Shown: positions 27,019-36,197 of the stretch, piece by piece
Position numbering within the stretch: the first letter of the stretch is position 1
How the letters are laid out: every line of letters starts with the position of its first letter
Assembly: GCA_947493885.1 (NCBI GenBank)
Contig: CANLTE010000010.1
Span: 21,142-85,141 of the forward strand
Length of the DNA: 64,000 nt
Source: an uncultured Maribacter sp.
GTDB lineage: Bacteria; Bacteroidota; Bacteroidia; Flavobacteriales; Flavobacteriaceae
Reading direction: 5' to 3'
Program-made: the position numbers and the translations under genes
Notes under the pieces: generated by a model
Databases searched by the model: none
Told to the model about the DNA's origin: nothing
What the model saw: only the letters and a program-made list of their open reading frames with translations

Positions 27019-28254
27019 CTAAACTTCGGTTATGCATACCTCTTTAATGTTTTTTAAGCTTTTAATTAAATATTTGTTTTTGCTTATTACGTATAATTCC
27101 GTTTCCGACAACTTTTCTTGATTTAGATATAAGAAATCAAAAAGGACAATTTTTAAGAAACTGTATTTTTTTTTGTTATAATCTAAGTGAGTTATTTCAT
27201 TTGTTTCATAAACCTTCGAAGGATTGCTAAATTCATGTTTTATAGATAGTTTTTTCCTCCTTCTTTTGTTTTTAAATTTATAAGTGATTCTATGCAGTTT
27301 TTGGTTTATTTTTTTAGTTCTTAAAAATTGCTTGAAGTCAAAATAAATTTTAAGATAAATGGCAATTGCACTAGATATTATTGAAGCTTTATTATAATAA
27401 ATTTGATATTCAAATTTATATTGTAGGTTGCTCCATCTTACTTTGTAGTCAAAATAGCCTTTGGAAAAATCAAGAATTTTATACTCGTTTTGAATTCCCC
27501 ATTCAATAAGCTTCATTATGGTTACCGAACCTAAGTGAAATTTAGCATAATCAATATCGAAAACGGTAATAGCATCAAAAATTATTGACTCTGAAAAATA
27601 GATAAGTGTAATTCCAACGGGAATGGTGTTGGAGTATATTACAAATAAAGCGGCTTTTTTTTCACGTATTAGGGGAAAGGTTACTTCATTGTAAAAGTTC
27701 CATTCTTCAGGATTTAAATTGTTATTTATGGTTTGTTTGTCTTGAAAACGCTTTTGTAATAAATCTTTAAAGCAGGAGAAAATATAGTTATAATCTTTTT
27801 TAGAAATTTCACCAAAAAAAAACTTGTAATCAATATCAAAACATAGTTCCAATCTTTTTTTATACTTGTTTAGTTTATATCGACTACTTTTTCTAAAGGT
27901 TTTTATTAAATAATCATTTAAGTTTTCATAATTATATAGATGAATTAAAAAACCAGGATATTGTTTGCTAGTAAATAGTTTTAAAACTCCTTGAGTTTTT
28001 ATATTAAAATGTTGCGGGACATCATATATTAGATAAACGTTTTTTTTGTGAGAGATCAGCGGTCCATTATTTAATTGATAATATACTCCCTTGGTATGAG
28101 TTTTGCCAACATTAGTATATAATGGAAGCTTATTGGATTTCACAAAAGATATTCCTTTAAATTCAGGAAATGTTTTCACAATATTGTTTGATACAAAGTG
28201 CTTAACCCATGTATTAGTAAAAATACTTGTCGAGAAAGGGCTTTTAATTCTCAT
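27019..28254 (-). CDS. GNAT/CelD-like acyltransferase, last gene of exopolysaccharide operon A
   Basis: A 411-residue soluble protein. Its central part has the FemAB/CelD-type double-GNAT layout: FRKSSRYKLNKYKKRLE (about 123-139), ALFVIYSNTIPVGITLIYF, then IEWGIQNEYKILDFSKGYFDYKVRWSN, the usual closing motif of the family. The C-terminal 110 residues are basic (KFKNKRRRKKL) and unlike known domains. Family members acylate sugars or transfer aminoacyl groups; the acceptor here is probably a polysaccharide precursor, inferred from position. Its start overlaps the stop of the next acyltransferase by 11 nt. Strongly AT-rich, like its neighbours. Confidence 0.7.
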   Translation of the reverse strand: MRIKSPFSTSIFTNTWVKHFVSNNIVKTFPEFKGISFVKSNKLPLYTNVGKTHTKGVYYQLNNGPLISHKKNVYLIYDVPQHFNIKTQGVLKLFTSKQYPGFLIHLYNYENLNDYLIKTFRKSSRYKLNKYKKRLELCFDIDYKFFFGEISKKDYNYIFSCFKDLLQKRFQDKQTINNNLNPEEWNFYNEVTFPLIREKKAALFVIYSNTIPVGITLIYFSESIIFDAITVFDIDYAKFHLGSVTIMKLIEWGIQNEYKILDFSKGYFDYKVRWSNLQYKFEYQIYYNKASIISSAIAIYLKIYFDFKQFLRTKKINQKLHRITYKFKNKRRRKKLSIKHEFSNPSKVYETNEITHLDYNKKKYSFLKIVLFDFLYLNQEKLSETELYVISKNKYLIKSLKNIKEVCITEV

Positions 28255-29308
28255 TTTTTATGCTTACCGTTAAATTACACCTATAACATGGGAAGAAGTC
28301 TGTACAATTCTTAAAATTAGATTTACAAGGTTTTGTTTGTAAGTTATAGACTAAATTTTCATATAAATTTTGATTTATTGTATGTTTCCATAACTTGAAG
28401 GTTTTATAGTCCTTTGAAAAACCAGATTTAAACTTTAGCAGGGAGTCATTTTTGTTACCTACACCACCACCAAGATTAAAAAATATAAAATTTTCAGAGG
28501 AAGCGCTTAGCCTCATCTCATCTATTAACAGTTTAATAGCGTTGTATTCCAGATAATTTTCCTTAGCACCTGATAGATGATACTGGATAACCTTATTTTT
28601 TTTAATGAACATTGCTCCAGCAATGATTTCTTTAGAAAATTTGTCAATAGCTAGTAGTAATTCTGTTTTAAAAGAGGTACTGTCAAAAAAAGCAAAAAAA
28701 TATTCCTTTGGAAAAAAGTAATCCGCAGTGGCATTTACTCTTTTCATGTTAGCGTGATATATGTTGACGAATTCAATAATATCCTCTCTGGAATTTGTCT
28801 TTTTGAGGGAACAAAGTTTTCTAGATTTATTTATATAGGTCTTATACCTTTTGCTGTAGTCTTTTTTTTGATCATTAAGGTTTTTTGTTAGATCAATATT
28901 TACAATTTTCCCCGAATTATGAATAGCACCAATATTTTTTAAAACCACTTCTTGATGCGAAATAAATGGATTTAGTCTAGAGAAAACAGTTATTATTTTT
29001 TGCTCAAATAACAATTTGTTTAACTCATTTTTGAATTTAGTATTGTCAAAACTAGTATCAATATTAACCGTAACTGGTCCTGAATATCCATAAACTGAGG
29101 TGGCGTCAAAATACTCAGTATTTTTGATTTTTCGCAGTAATAATGGTAACCCAATTATTTTGTTGCTCTCCTTGTATTGTATTAAAATTGGAGTTTCATT
29201 TACGGATTTGGATAGTTGATGATAATCGAAAGTATGATAGAAGTCAGCGTTTTTACACTGATCTATTAGGTTGCACCATGCTTTTTTTTTAGTAATAATA
29301 GTTGTCAT
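28244..29308 (-). CDS. FemAB/FemX-like GNAT acyltransferase with Cys-rich C-terminus
   Basis: A 354-residue protein of the FemAB-type GNAT group (lipid II:glycine glycyltransferase-like). Visible are FYHTFDYHQLSKS at the N-terminus, RYKTYINKSRKL (about 152-163), a central IIAGAMFIKKNKVIQYHLSGA and LNPGG-like IFFNLGGGVGNKNDSLLKFKSGF (about 278-300). This last part matches the substrate-side loop of FemAB members in envelope glycan loci. It ends in CKSNFKNCTDFFPCYRC, four cysteines in 17 residues, which could bind a metal or form disulfides. Probably transfers an acyl or aminoacyl group to the repeat unit. Overlaps the following gene by 11 nt. Confidence 0.72.
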   Translation of the reverse strand: MTTIITKKKAWCNLIDQCKNADFYHTFDYHQLSKSVNETPILIQYKESNKIIGLPLLLRKIKNTEYFDATSVYGYSGPVTVNIDTSFDNTKFKNELNKLLFEQKIITVFSRLNPFISHQEVVLKNIGAIHNSGKIVNIDLTKNLNDQKKDYSKRYKTYINKSRKLCSLKKTNSREDIIEFVNIYHANMKRVNATADYFFPKEYFFAFFDSTSFKTELLLAIDKFSKEIIAGAMFIKKNKVIQYHLSGAKENYLEYNAIKLLIDEMRLSASSENFIFFNLGGGVGNKNDSLLKFKSGFSKDYKTFKLWKHTINQNLYENLVYNLQTKPCKSNFKNCTDFFPCYRCNLTVSIKNEN

Positions 29309-29349
29309 TCTAAAGAAGTACTACTAATTATTACTACAAACGGTATTAC

Positions 29350-30006
29350 CTAAACAATATTTACTTCATTATATGACGAAATAAACTTTTGAGGCATATA
29401 TTTTTCCTCAGTAAACAGATGAGAGTTACTATGAATGTTAAGACCATTGTCCAATAAAGCTATAGTACTCCATCCTAATTTGTTTGGCGCTATAAAATCT
29501 TTTTTAAGATTATCTGCTATATAGTAATAATTACAATCCTTAAATTTTTTTTCAATGGCCAAGTAATTTTCTTGACACGGTTTTTCGGTACCAATTTCTT
29601 CAGAAATTACGACTTCGTTTATGACATTTGACAGGTTCAGTGAAGTAATTTTGTTTAGCTGAGTAGTTTTTCTTCCATCGGTTATTATGCAAACTTTACC
29701 TTTTTTAGCTTTTATTTGTTTAATTATGGTAAGTACGTTGTCAAATAACGAGATATTAGGCTTGTGGTTTCTGTACAAGTCTATTAAATCTTTTATGCTG
29801 ATTTCATATGTTTTGGATAGAAATTCGAAAACGTTTTCATTTGAACGATATAGCGAAAAAATTCTAGCATACAAGGGCATCCAATCATCGCTCTCTAGCT
29901 TAATGGCAATTTCTTTGTAGGCAGATTTTAAGTATTCTATTTCGTTGTATAACGTATCGTCTAAGTCAAAAACAATAACTGTAGAACTGTTAATCTTGAT
30001 ATCCAT
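29350..30006 (-). CDS. HAD-superfamily hydrolase
   Basis: A 218-residue haloacid-dehalogenase-type phosphatase. Motif I is FDLDDTLYNE (about 13-22, nucleophile Asp and acid Asp), motif II ITDGRKTTQ, motif III lysine in GTEKPCQENY, and motif IV YIADNLKKDFIAPNKLG. A helical cap lies between motifs I and II. The start overlaps the stop of the ATP-grasp gene by 17 nt, which suggests translational coupling and a shared pathway. It could dephosphorylate an intermediate for the ligase. The substrate is unknown. Confidence 0.85.
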   Translation of the reverse strand: MDIKINSSTVIVFDLDDTLYNEIEYLKSAYKEIAIKLESDDWMPLYARIFSLYRSNENVFEFLSKTYEISIKDLIDLYRNHKPNISLFDNVLTIIKQIKAKKGKVCIITDGRKTTQLNKITSLNLSNVINEVVISEEIGTEKPCQENYLAIEKKFKDCNYYYIADNLKKDFIAPNKLGWSTIALLDNGLNIHSNSHLFTEEKYMPQKFISSYNEVNIV

Positions 30007-30958
30007 GAACTAGTATTTCATCATCATATCTAATCATTAACAAATTATCTTCCCAACAATCAAATTGCTCATCAATTTTTTGGTCTAACAAATACTCAGC
30101 TATAATCCATTTAGGAAAATTTGCTCCTGCTAAATAGGAGAGCGGATATCCTCCTCCGAATCTAGGATTAATCTCAATTGCGTATACACTATTTTTAGTT
30201 TTATGTTTGAAAAATTGAGCAGTAATACACCCAACGGCTCCATCAATATAACTTAATTTTTCTTTTATATACTCAACCAATTCATTATGTCTAGTAAGTG
30301 CTTTATACACCTCTCCGTCTCTAACTTCAACTCGCTTTCTTGGTACTGCGCATTTTAACGTATGATTTTTGTCGTAATACAAATCACATGTAAACTCGTC
30401 ATGGAGCTGATGGTCTATATATTCCAGAAACATGAGTTTATCATTGTTAAAATGATAATCCGTTAAATCATCTTTAGTTCTAATTAAATAGGTGTCTACA
30501 CTTCTGCTGCCATCAATAGGTTTTATAAATAGCGGAAGTTTGTAGTTATCTTTTTTATACTCTTTTGCAATATTAACACCTTTATCATCAAAAAACTCGT
30601 GTATTTGTCTTTTGTCTCGACATTTTTGAACAAAATTTTCAGAAGCAATAATTGGCTGTATTCCTTTTTGTAGAAGTAGTTTTTTGTTTTTTGCTAATAA
30701 AAGCAGTTCAGTATCTATCGTAGGGATAATTAATTTAATGTTTAACTCTTTACATTTTTTTATTAAAAAAGAAAGGTAATCAGCACTATCTAACCTAGGA
30801 ACTTTAAAATTTCCATCAGCAACTTGACAAGCGGCGGATAAAACGGGATTAGCATCTGCGGCATATACTTTAGCTTCGGGAGCAACTTTTTTTAACTCTT
30901 TTTGAAAAGCCCTTACTAGTGAAACTCTTCTACCTGCAGATGATATTAAAATATTCAT
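29990..30958 (-). CDS. ATP-grasp ligase (PylC/carbamoyl-phosphate-synthase-like)
   Basis: A 322-residue ATP-grasp enzyme. The N-terminal preATP-grasp part begins with NILISSAGRRVSLVRAF and has YAADANPVLSAACQVAD. The ATP-grasp core (about 110-300) includes PLFIKPIDGSRSVDTY and the metal-binding EINPRFGGGYPLSYLAGANF. These enzymes activate a carboxylate as acyl phosphate and join it to an amine or thiol. With uronic acids predicted in the product, an amide-forming role on sugar or on a small precursor is plausible but inferred. It shares a 4-nt ATGA overlap with the GT2 gene and a 17-nt overlap with the HAD gene. Confidence 0.82.
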   Translation of the reverse strand: MNILISSAGRRVSLVRAFQKELKKVAPEAKVYAADANPVLSAACQVADGNFKVPRLDSADYLSFLIKKCKELNIKLIIPTIDTELLLLAKNKKLLLQKGIQPIIASENFVQKCRDKRQIHEFFDDKGVNIAKEYKKDNYKLPLFIKPIDGSRSVDTYLIRTKDDLTDYHFNNDKLMFLEYIDHQLHDEFTCDLYYDKNHTLKCAVPRKRVEVRDGEVYKALTRHNELVEYIKEKLSYIDGAVGCITAQFFKHKTKNSVYAIEINPRFGGGYPLSYLAGANFPKWIIAEYLLDQKIDEQFDCWEDNLLMIRYDDEILVHGYQD

Positions 30959-31974
30959 TTAACTATATTATAAAACGTTCTAAAGACTTTAATAAATGGA
31001 TTAATTAAAGGCTTTCTGTTAAAAATAAAAACCGATATCGCATATAAAGGCCCGTGGTAATCCTTGCCTAAGAATTTGTTTAATGGATAGGCATCAACTT
31101 TTTCAAAACCACTAAGCATCTCAGGGATTTTCTTTATTGAAATGTCTGATTTCATTAAGCGTACCAGCAAAAAAAACACAAACGATTGTTGTCTTGTTTT
31201 TAACCTTTGAATACACTTACTGGCGTTTTTATGGTTTTTTGGTACACTACTAATTAATCCATGAAAAACATGAGCCGCATTTGCGTTGTCAAATATAACC
31301 TTTTTATAATGTTCAGGGCTTTTATTTCTCATGGCGGAAGTTGGAAGAATTCGATATCTGTGTGCATCTAAATCTACATGAGCCATTTTTTTTGCCACGC
31401 AAAACAATTCGGTGGTTAAAATGGCATCTTCCATCCATTTTCCTTCAATAAAACGAATTCCTGTGGATAGCATGAATTCTCTATTGATAATGTACCACCA
31501 AATCTCATTATGATATTTTTTGTTAGAAATATAGGTTATACCATCTTCTATTTTAATTTCTTGCGAAAATTTTTCTAGGTTAGATGAATTATTGTTATGG
31601 TCATCATAGACTTCAACACTATTGAAAGACAGGATATTTAAATCATTGTTGTTAGCAAGATTGTAAATTGTGGTTAAAACATTTTTGGCAAGGTAATCAT
31701 CTGGGTCAAGAAAATATAAATATTTTCCAATAGCTACATCAAAACCGGAGTTTCTGGCAGCACCAACTCCCGCATTTTTTTTATCTATAACTTTTACATT
31801 GCTATTTTCATTAGCATATGTATTGGCTATAGCTAATGTGCTATCTTTTGACTCATCATTAACTATAATAATTTCAAACTGCTCTTTTGGAAAATCCTGT
31901 GCGAGCAAGCTATCCAAACATTTTGGAAGGTACTTCTCCATGTTGTAGCACGGAATAATAAAACTTAATTTCAT
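30955..31974 (-). CDS. Family 2 glycosyltransferase
   Basis: A 339-residue GT-A fold enzyme. The N-terminus SFIIPCYNMEKYLPKCLDSL, the nucleotide-binding FEIIIVNDESKDST and the metal-binding FLDPDDYL (about 92-99) are standard GT2 marks, and WMEDAILTTELF is the probable catalytic-base region (ED). It probably adds one sugar of the repeat unit on the cytoplasmic face. It lies 8 nt after the priming transferase gene and overlaps the ATP-grasp gene by 4 nt. Confidence 0.9.
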   Translation of the reverse strand: MKLSFIIPCYNMEKYLPKCLDSLLAQDFPKEQFEIIIVNDESKDSTLAIANTYANENSNVKVIDKKNAGVGAARNSGFDVAIGKYLYFLDPDDYLAKNVLTTIYNLANNNDLNILSFNSVEVYDDHNNNSSNLEKFSQEIKIEDGITYISNKKYHNEIWWYIINREFMLSTGIRFIEGKWMEDAILTTELFCVAKKMAHVDLDAHRYRILPTSAMRNKSPEHYKKVIFDNANAAHVFHGLISSVPKNHKNASKCIQRLKTRQQSFVFFLLVRLMKSDISIKKIPEMLSGFEKVDAYPLNKFLGKDYHGPLYAISVFIFNRKPLINPFIKVFRTFYNIVK

Positions 31975-31982
31975 AGTTTGTT

Positions 31983-32585
31983 TTAATTACCTGTGAAAAA
32001 TTCCATTGTTGCGCTAGTATCGGAGGAAATACCATCTCTTTTAATAACCTTTAAAAAGGTTAACCATAATATTTTAATATCTACTAAAAATGAGTAGTTC
32101 TTTACGTACCACACATCTAATTCAAACTTTTTTTCCCATGCAATAGCATTTCTGCCATTTACTTGAGCCCATCCAGTAATTCCTGGTCTTACATGGTGTC
32201 TTTGCTTTTGTTTTTCATTGTACAAAGGTAGATAGGAAACTAAAAGAGGGCGAGGTCCAATCATGGACATGTCACCTTTTAATACATTTATTAATTGTGG
32301 GATTTCATCCAGAGATGTTTTTCGAACGAATTGCCCAACTTTAGTAATTCTTTCTGCATCTGGTAAAAGATTTCCATTAATGTCTTTTTTATCATTCATG
32401 GATTTAAATTTCATTATTTTAAAAATCTTTTCGTTTTTACCTGGTCGTTGTTGAACAAAAAACGCATCGCCTTTGTTAGCTAAAACAAGTAAAACATATA
32501 CCACTATAAAAATAGGACTTACTAGTATTAAAATAGATAAAGACATTAGGATGTCTAGAATTCTTTTTAAAAAGTTTTTATACAT
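31983..32585 (-). CDS. Short-form priming sugar transferase (PglC/WcaJ C-domain type)
   Basis: A 200-residue monotopic phosphoglycosyl transferase that would load the first sugar-1-phosphate onto undecaprenyl phosphate. One N-terminal re-entrant helix ([19 protein letters not shown]), then [19 protein letters not shown], the catalytic Asp-Glu pair in [21 protein letters not shown] and [14 protein letters not shown]. It lacks the four-helix N-terminal domain of WbaP/WcaJ, so it resembles PglC, which uses a diNAcBac-type sugar. That fits the PglF/PglE-like genes at 57050-60110. It is the only priming enzyme seen in the locus. Confidence 0.92.
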   Translation of the reverse strand: MYKNFLKRILDILMSLSILILVSPIFIVVYVLLVLANKGDAFFVQQRPGKNEKIFKIMKFKSMNDKKDINGNLLPDAERITKVGQFVRKTSLDEIPQLINVLKGDMSMIGPRPLLVSYLPLYNEKQKQRHHVRPGITGWAQVNGRNAIAWEKKFELDVWYVKNYSFLVDIKILWLTFLKVIKRDGISSDTSATMEFFTGN

Positions 32586-32700
32586 TTTTTATATAATCTA
32601 CCAGAAAACTATCACAAATTATTACTAAAATTTTAATTGTGTTTATATCCTAGATAAAATGCAACATTAACTGGTTAAGTTTAATGTTTAAGGGTTTATT

Positions 32701-33894
32701 TTAATTAATATGTTTAATTATAGTCAGATAAGCGTCTTTTGAAGATAAATTACTTCTCATATATTCATATCCGTTTTCGCCCATTTGTTTTCTTAATTCT
32801 GGATTATTATAAAGTTCTAAAAGTTGTTTTTTTAGTGCTTTAGTGTCTCCCGCCTGAGCCCATAAACCAACATTTAGTTTTTCCAAAATATTTCCAAAAT
32901 CTGTGTTTTTATCTAAAGAAGCTAAAATTGGCTTTTTAGTGTTGTAGTAGGATAGTGCTTTTGAAGGTATGTTTGGAATTGTGAATTTTTCACTTAAAGA
33001 AATTAATCCAACATCCGCTATCTGAAGTATTTTAAAATATTCGTTATGGGATAAACCATCACGAAGTTCAATGTTGGGGAGATTTTTTTCCTGAAGTAAA
33101 TTCTCCAAATTTTCTCTTTCATTACCGTTTCCGTAAATAAGAAATAAAACATTAGGAATATCAGTACATGCCTCAGCTAAGTTTACAATATTTTCCATTT
33201 TTTGGGGCAAACCTATATTTCCGCCAAAAACAAGTATAAATTTATCTTCCCATCCCTCTTTTTGTCTTAAATCTTTGACGGTAGTTTGGTCATCTAATGG
33301 TAAAATACCACCCCAATTGGGTAAGATATGGAGTTTACTTGAATCAATATATGGATTGTGTTTTTTTACATAGGAGATATTTCCTTCTGACATACAACCA
33401 ATGCTATCCGACTTTTGATAAAGCTGTTTTTCCTTTTTTCTAAAGTAAGCATGAAAGAGACCTTTTTGTTTCATGATGCCCAAATCAACAGCGTTTTGCG
33501 GAAAGATATCTCTTAAAATTAAGTATACCTTTCCCTTTGATTTCTTTTTTAGCCAAGAAACCACCTTGTAAAGTGTAATTGGTGGAGTAGGGGTAATTAT
33601 TAAATCAAAATTTAAATCAATTTTAGCATCAATTAATGCTTTTTTATATTGATTTGGTAACATAAGGTTAGCCATTCCTTTTTGAATGAAGCCAACCTTA
33701 AAAAGTTTTAATGTTTTTACTCTTAGTACCTTAACGCCGTCTTCAATTTGTAATCCTGTAATATTAGAATCATAAGCAGGCGCCACAGCTAAAATATCAT
33801 GACCATTTCTATGAAATTCAGAAACAAGTTCTGTATAAAGATATTTGCTTTTACTCATGTTTGGAAAAGCAAGCCCTAAAAAAATTACTCTCAT
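32701..33894 (-). CDS. Family 4 glycosyltransferase, WbuB-like (probable L-FucNAc transferase)
   Basis: A 397-residue GT-B enzyme. The N-terminus MRVIFLGLAFPNMSKSKYLY, the central LVFGGNIGLPQKMENIVNLA and the C-terminal FTIPNIPSKALSYYNTKKP fit the WbuB group. WbuB of E. coli O26 adds L-FucNAc. It lies 4 nt after the UDP-L-FucNAc synthesis gene fnlC, so L-FucNAc as donor is a good inference. A 115-nt gap separates it from the priming transferase gene, the longest gap within operon A. Confidence 0.82.
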   Translation of the reverse strand: MRVIFLGLAFPNMSKSKYLYTELVSEFHRNGHDILAVAPAYDSNITGLQIEDGVKVLRVKTLKLFKVGFIQKGMANLMLPNQYKKALIDAKIDLNFDLIITPTPPITLYKVVSWLKKKSKGKVYLILRDIFPQNAVDLGIMKQKGLFHAYFRKKEKQLYQKSDSIGCMSEGNISYVKKHNPYIDSSKLHILPNWGGILPLDDQTTVKDLRQKEGWEDKFILVFGGNIGLPQKMENIVNLAEACTDIPNVLFLIYGNGNERENLENLLQEKNLPNIELRDGLSHNEYFKILQIADVGLISLSEKFTIPNIPSKALSYYNTKKPILASLDKNTDFGNILEKLNVGLWAQAGDTKALKKQLLELYNNPELRKQMGENGYEYMRSNLSSKDAYLTIIKHIN

Positions 33895-33898
33895 GACT

Positions 33899-35035
33899 TT
33901 AGTGTTTAGACCAAGCTACACGATTAATATAGTCTACATAAGAAATTATTATACGAACCACTTTTTCACTTACATTAGGCATGGAGTAATCTGCTACAGG
34001 TCTAAAATTTCTTTCAGGATTTCTTTTCTGGATTTCCAGAGCAGCTAGAGCCTGCATAATTCTTTCAGGATTCATCCCAACCATCATTACAGATGCTTCT
34101 TCCATAGCTTCAGGACGCTCGTGAGCGTCTCTAATATTTAGAGCCCTAAAGTTTAGGATAGATGATTCTTCTGAAATAGTTCCACTATCTGATAAAACAG
34201 CGAATGAATGATATTGTAATGCGTTGTAATCTGAAAAACCTAGAGGTTTTAAAAGTTGAATGTTTTTATGCGTTTTAACATTTGTTGCATTCAACATATT
34301 ACGGGTTCTTGGGTGAGTAGAAACAATCACTGGATAATCGTATTTTTCTGCGATTTGATTTAATGAAGTGATTAATCCCTCGAAATTTTTAGGATTACTT
34401 ATGTTTTCTTCTCTGTGAGATGACACTACAAAGAATTTTTCTTTTTCTAGTCCTAATTTTTCCAAAACATCAGAAGCTTCAATTTTAGCTTTAAATTGAT
34501 TTAAAACTTCAAACATGGGGCTGCCCGTTTTAATAACTCTATCTGCGGGTAACCCTTCTCTTAAAAGATATTCTCTTGCAATATCACTATAGGTAAGATT
34601 AACGTCAGCTACATGGTCAACAATTTTTCTATTGGTTTCTTCAGGTACTCGTTGATCAAAACAACGGTTACCGGCTTCCATGTGAAAAACAGGTATTTTT
34701 CGCTTTTTGGCAGGTATCGCACATAAGCATGAATTAGTATCACCTAAGACTAAAAAAGCGTCAGGTTGAATTTTTTCTAAAAGAGGATCTATTTTAATTA
34801 AAATATTACCAACCGTTTCCGTCGCATTTTTTCCTGCAGCATTTAAGAAGTGATCAGGTTTTCTTATTCCTAAATCTTCGAAAAAGATTTCATTTAATTC
34901 ATAGTCATAATTTTGACCTGTATGAACTAAGGTATGGTCAATGGCTTCATTTGCGTCCAAAGCATTTAAAACGCAAGCAAGTCTAATTATTTCGGGTCTA
35001 GTTCCAACAACTGTAAAAACTTTTAATTTTTTCAA
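33899..35035 (-). CDS. fnlC: UDP-N-acetyl sugar 2-epimerase of L-FucNAc synthesis (FnlC/CapG-like)
   Basis: A 378-residue enzyme of the WecB fold. KVFTVVGTRPEIIRLACVL and HTGQNYDYELNEIFFEDL are shared with WecB. HMEAGNRCFDQRVPEETNRK is characteristic of the FnlC/WbjD/Cap5G branch, which epimerises UDP-2-acetamido-2,6-dideoxy-L-talose to UDP-L-FucNAc. LSDSGTISEESSIL carries the UDP-binding region. Its neighbours supply the first two steps of the same pathway, which supports the branch assignment. Confidence 0.9.
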   Translation of the reverse strand: MKKLKVFTVVGTRPEIIRLACVLNALDANEAIDHTLVHTGQNYDYELNEIFFEDLGIRKPDHFLNAAGKNATETVGNILIKIDPLLEKIQPDAFLVLGDTNSCLCAIPAKKRKIPVFHMEAGNRCFDQRVPEETNRKIVDHVADVNLTYSDIAREYLLREGLPADRVIKTGSPMFEVLNQFKAKIEASDVLEKLGLEKEKFFVVSSHREENISNPKNFEGLITSLNQIAEKYDYPVIVSTHPRTRNMLNATNVKTHKNIQLLKPLGFSDYNALQYHSFAVLSDSGTISEESSILNFRALNIRDAHERPEAMEEASVMMVGMNPERIMQALAALEIQKRNPERNFRPVADYSMPNVSEKVVRIIISYVDYINRVAWSKH

Positions 35036-35063
35036 AATATTTATTTTGGTGATTTGTGTTTAG

Positions 35064-36179
35064 TTATACGTTTTCAAAATAGGTGTCAGCATCTTCTGGA
35101 TTATAGGGTTCATTTATCCAGAACAAGGTAATTAATTCTTCGTCACCTATATTTTTAATATTATGAGTATACCAAATTGGCATATCCACATAAGCGGGTT
35201 CGTTACCATCTAATTCATAGCTAATAACTTCATTGGTTCCTATTTTTCTTAATTGTATTAATGCTTTTCCGCTGATTACGGCAAATCTCTCAGCTTTTCT
35301 GGTATGAAAATGATTTCCTCTTGTAATTCCAGGAACTGTTGTGGAGAAAGAAAATTGACCACTTGTTTCAGTTCTTGCAATTTCAACGAAACTTCCACGT
35401 GGATCTGTATGTTTCGTGAATTTTACTGGATAATGTTCAATAGGAACATAACAACGGAAGGTGTTAAAAAGCGCCTTTTCGAAAGGGTCTTCTAAACTTG
35501 GAAAAATGCCATTACCCATATAGTCTTTTTTATATCGGATAAGTAATGCTAATATTTCTGAAACCTTTTTAAAGTGATTAGGATTTATTTTAATTTCAGA
35601 AACCTTTTGTTCTTCATTTTTAACAGCATCAATAAAAATTTGCACCAATTCATTAATGTATATAAGACCAACTTCTCCGTCATTTAATATAGTAGGTTCT
35701 TCATTATTAGCAACTTTGTGGCAAAATGTGGCTACTACTGAATTGTAATTTGGCTTACCAAAAGGTCCAAAAACGTTAGGAATCATTAGAGAAGTAAATT
35801 TGGCGTTGTTTTTAGATGCCCAATTTTTAAATTTTTCTTTTCCTTCTTTTTTTGATTTTCCGTACAGATTGTCTTTTTCCTCTTGAGATGAGGAAGAAAA
35901 AATGATATGAGGTTTAACTTCAGCATTTTCACAACTTGAAACAAGTTTGTCTACAAGTGCTAAATTGGTATTATAAATTACATTTTGATCTTCGTGTCGG
36001 TTCATTGCGGCAAGGTGAACTATTACATCACATTGCTTAACAAATTCATCCATTTTTGAAGCGTCTTCAAAAAAAGATCTCTCAAATGGAATTAATTTTA
36101 CTGTATCATCTAAGGAAAGGGTAGTGTACAAATGGTTTCCAACAAAACCTGCCTGACCTGTTATTCCTACTTTTTTCAT
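35064..36179 (-). CDS. fnlB: Bifunctional epimerase/reductase of L-FucNAc synthesis (FnlB/CapF-like)
   Basis: A 371-residue two-domain enzyme. The N-terminal SDR (about 1-245) begins KVGITGQAGFVGNHLYTTL and has IFSSSSQEEKDNLYGKSKKEG with the Tyr-Lys pair. The C-terminal cupin (about 250-371) has PGITRGNHFHTRKAERFAV with zinc-binding histidines and IWYTHNIKNIGD. This matches Cap5F/FnlB, which epimerises and then reduces the 4-keto intermediate to UDP-2-acetamido-2,6-dideoxy-L-talose. It sits 28 nt before fnlC and 18 nt after the stand-alone cupin gene. Confidence 0.92.
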   Translation of the reverse strand: MKKVGITGQAGFVGNHLYTTLSLDDTVKLIPFERSFFEDASKMDEFVKQCDVIVHLAAMNRHEDQNVIYNTNLALVDKLVSSCENAEVKPHIIFSSSSQEEKDNLYGKSKKEGKEKFKNWASKNNAKFTSLMIPNVFGPFGKPNYNSVVATFCHKVANNEEPTILNDGEVGLIYINELVQIFIDAVKNEEQKVSEIKINPNHFKKVSEILALLIRYKKDYMGNGIFPSLEDPFEKALFNTFRCYVPIEHYPVKFTKHTDPRGSFVEIARTETSGQFSFSTTVPGITRGNHFHTRKAERFAVISGKALIQLRKIGTNEVISYELDGNEPAYVDMPIWYTHNIKNIGDEELITLFWINEPYNPEDADTYFENV

Positions 36180-36197
36180 AATATTTTTATAATGGTT

